Origin: Pseudomonadota bacterium
GTDB taxonomy: Bacteria > Pseudomonadota > Alphaproteobacteria > Rhizobiales > Rhizobiaceae
NCBI GenBank assembly: GCA_023393575.1
Contig: JAEWKX010000189.1
Span: 1-5,622 of the forward strand
Direction of reading: 5' to 3'
Length of the DNA: 5,622 nucleotides
This document shows, piece after piece, positions 5,092 through 5,622 of this stretch (its first letter is position 1; the number at the start of each line of letters is the position of its first letter). Under the pieces are notes generated by a model. The model was not told where the DNA came from. It saw only the letters and a program-made list of their open reading frames with translations, and searched no databases. The translations under genes were made by a program, and so were the position numbers.

Positions 5092-5622
5092 ATGCGCCTA
5101 TCCCGCTATTTCATGCCGATCCTCAAGGAAAACCCCAAGGAAGCGGAGATCGTCTCTCACCGGCTGATGCTGCGGGCCGGCATGATCCGCCAGCAGGCGC
5201 AGGGGATTTATTCCTGGCTGCCGCTCGGCAAGCGTGTCCTCGACAAGGTGAACCGGATCATCCGCGAGGAGCAGGACCGTTCCGGCGCCATCGAGCTTCT
5301 GATGCCGACGCTTCAATCCGCCGATCTCTGGCAGGAGAGCGGGCGCTACGACGACTACGGCAAGGAGATGCTGCGCATCAGGGACCGGCAGCATCGCCCG
5401 CTGCTTTATGGCCCGACGAACGAGGAGATGATCACCGACATCTTCCGCTCCTACGTGAAGTCCTACAAGAACCTGCCGCTGAACCTCTACCATATACAGT
5501 TGAAGTTCCGCGACGAGATCCGTCCCCGCTTCGGCACGATGCGGTCGCGTGAGTTCCTGATGAAGGACGCCTATTCCTTCGATCTCACCCGCGAGAACGC
5601 CATCCACTCCTACAACAAGATG
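5092..5622 (+). CDS. proS: Prolyl-tRNA synthetase, N-terminal part (cut by window end)
   Basis: The first 177 codons of a class II aminoacyl-tRNA synthetase that charges tRNA-Pro with proline in the cytosol. The opening [20 protein letters not shown] is typical of rhizobial ProRS. Family marks are [19 protein letters not shown] (22-40), the motif 1 region ending in ELLMPTLQ (68-75), the ATP/proline-site GPTNEE (107-112), and motif 2 beginning [10 protein letters not shown] (139-148) and continuing to KDAYSF (158-163). The frame stays open to the last base. Rhizobial ProRS is a short type (about 440 residues) with little or no editing insertion; the decisive part lies beyond the window. The ATG at 5092 has only a weak GGA (5082-5084) before it. 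An in-frame ATG at 5023 would add 23 unconserved-looking residues and lacks a ribosome site. It has a long upstream gap and so is probably transcribed on its own. Confidence 0.95.
   Translation, partial: MRLSRYFMPILKENPKEAEIVSHRLMLRAGMIRQQAQGIYSWLPLGKRVLDKVNRIIREEQDRSGAIELLMPTLQSADLWQESGRYDDYGKEMLRIRDRQHRPLLYGPTNEEMITDIFRSYVKSYKNLPLNLYHIQLKFRDEIRPRFGTMRSREFLMKDAYSFDLTRENAIHSYNKM

Overview
The window looks like the chromosome of an alphaproteobacterium of the order Hyphomicrobiales, most likely Rhizobiaceae (Rhizobium, Agrobacterium or Ensifer type). This rests on GC-rich, strongly third-position-biased coding sequence, on the gene order nuoN - birA - rnj - mce - DUF1467 gene - proS, which I recall from Sinorhizobium meliloti and relatives, and on protein sequences that closely match remembered rhizobial homologues. 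No database search was possible.

Layout. Bases 9-1451 hold nuoN, the last subunit gene of the complex I (nuo) cluster, whose other genes should lie to the left. Two bases later comes birA (1454-2224), a biotin-protein ligase without a DNA-binding domain, then rnj (2232-3899, RNase J) and mce (3911-4315, methylmalonyl-CoA epimerase). The gaps are 2, 7 and 11 bases and all genes are on the plus strand, so nuoN-birA-rnj-mce reads as the tail of one long operon. After a 77-base gap with its own promoter-like sequence comes a small two-helix membrane protein of the DUF1467 family (4393-4662). The right edge holds the first 177 codons of proS (from 5092), cut by the window end.

The 429-base gap 4663-5091 is the only substantial non-coding stretch and the most interesting part. 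Just after the DUF1467 gene there is a perfect 10-bp GC-rich hairpin flanked by ten A's on its left side. It is therefore a textbook intrinsic terminator for the MINUS strand, although no minus-strand protein gene exists to its right. About 146 bases upstream on that strand is a promoter-like GATGAC-N17-CTAGCT. Together they define a minus-strand small RNA at about 4675-4820, matching in place, length and layout the alphaproteobacterial alpha-r9 (Smr9C) sRNA family that I recall between a hypothetical gene and proS. Right of the sRNA promoter is an AT-rich patch (about 4860-4930) with an inverted repeat, TGACAAA-N11-TTTGTCA, probably the proS control region. The rest (4931-5091) is C-rich leader with no recognisable element.

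The genes are housekeeping: respiration (NuoN), biotinylation of carboxylases such as acetyl-CoA and propionyl-CoA carboxylase (BirA), epimerisation of the methylmalonyl-CoA formed by propionyl-CoA carboxylase (Mce), RNA processing (RNase J) and tRNA charging (ProS). BirA and Mce serve the same propionate route; the presence of rnj between them has no obvious metabolic reason. I saw no mobile elements, CRISPR arrays, tRNA or rRNA genes, or frameshifts. I found no evidence of a wholly undescribed system; the sRNA is the best hidden element.
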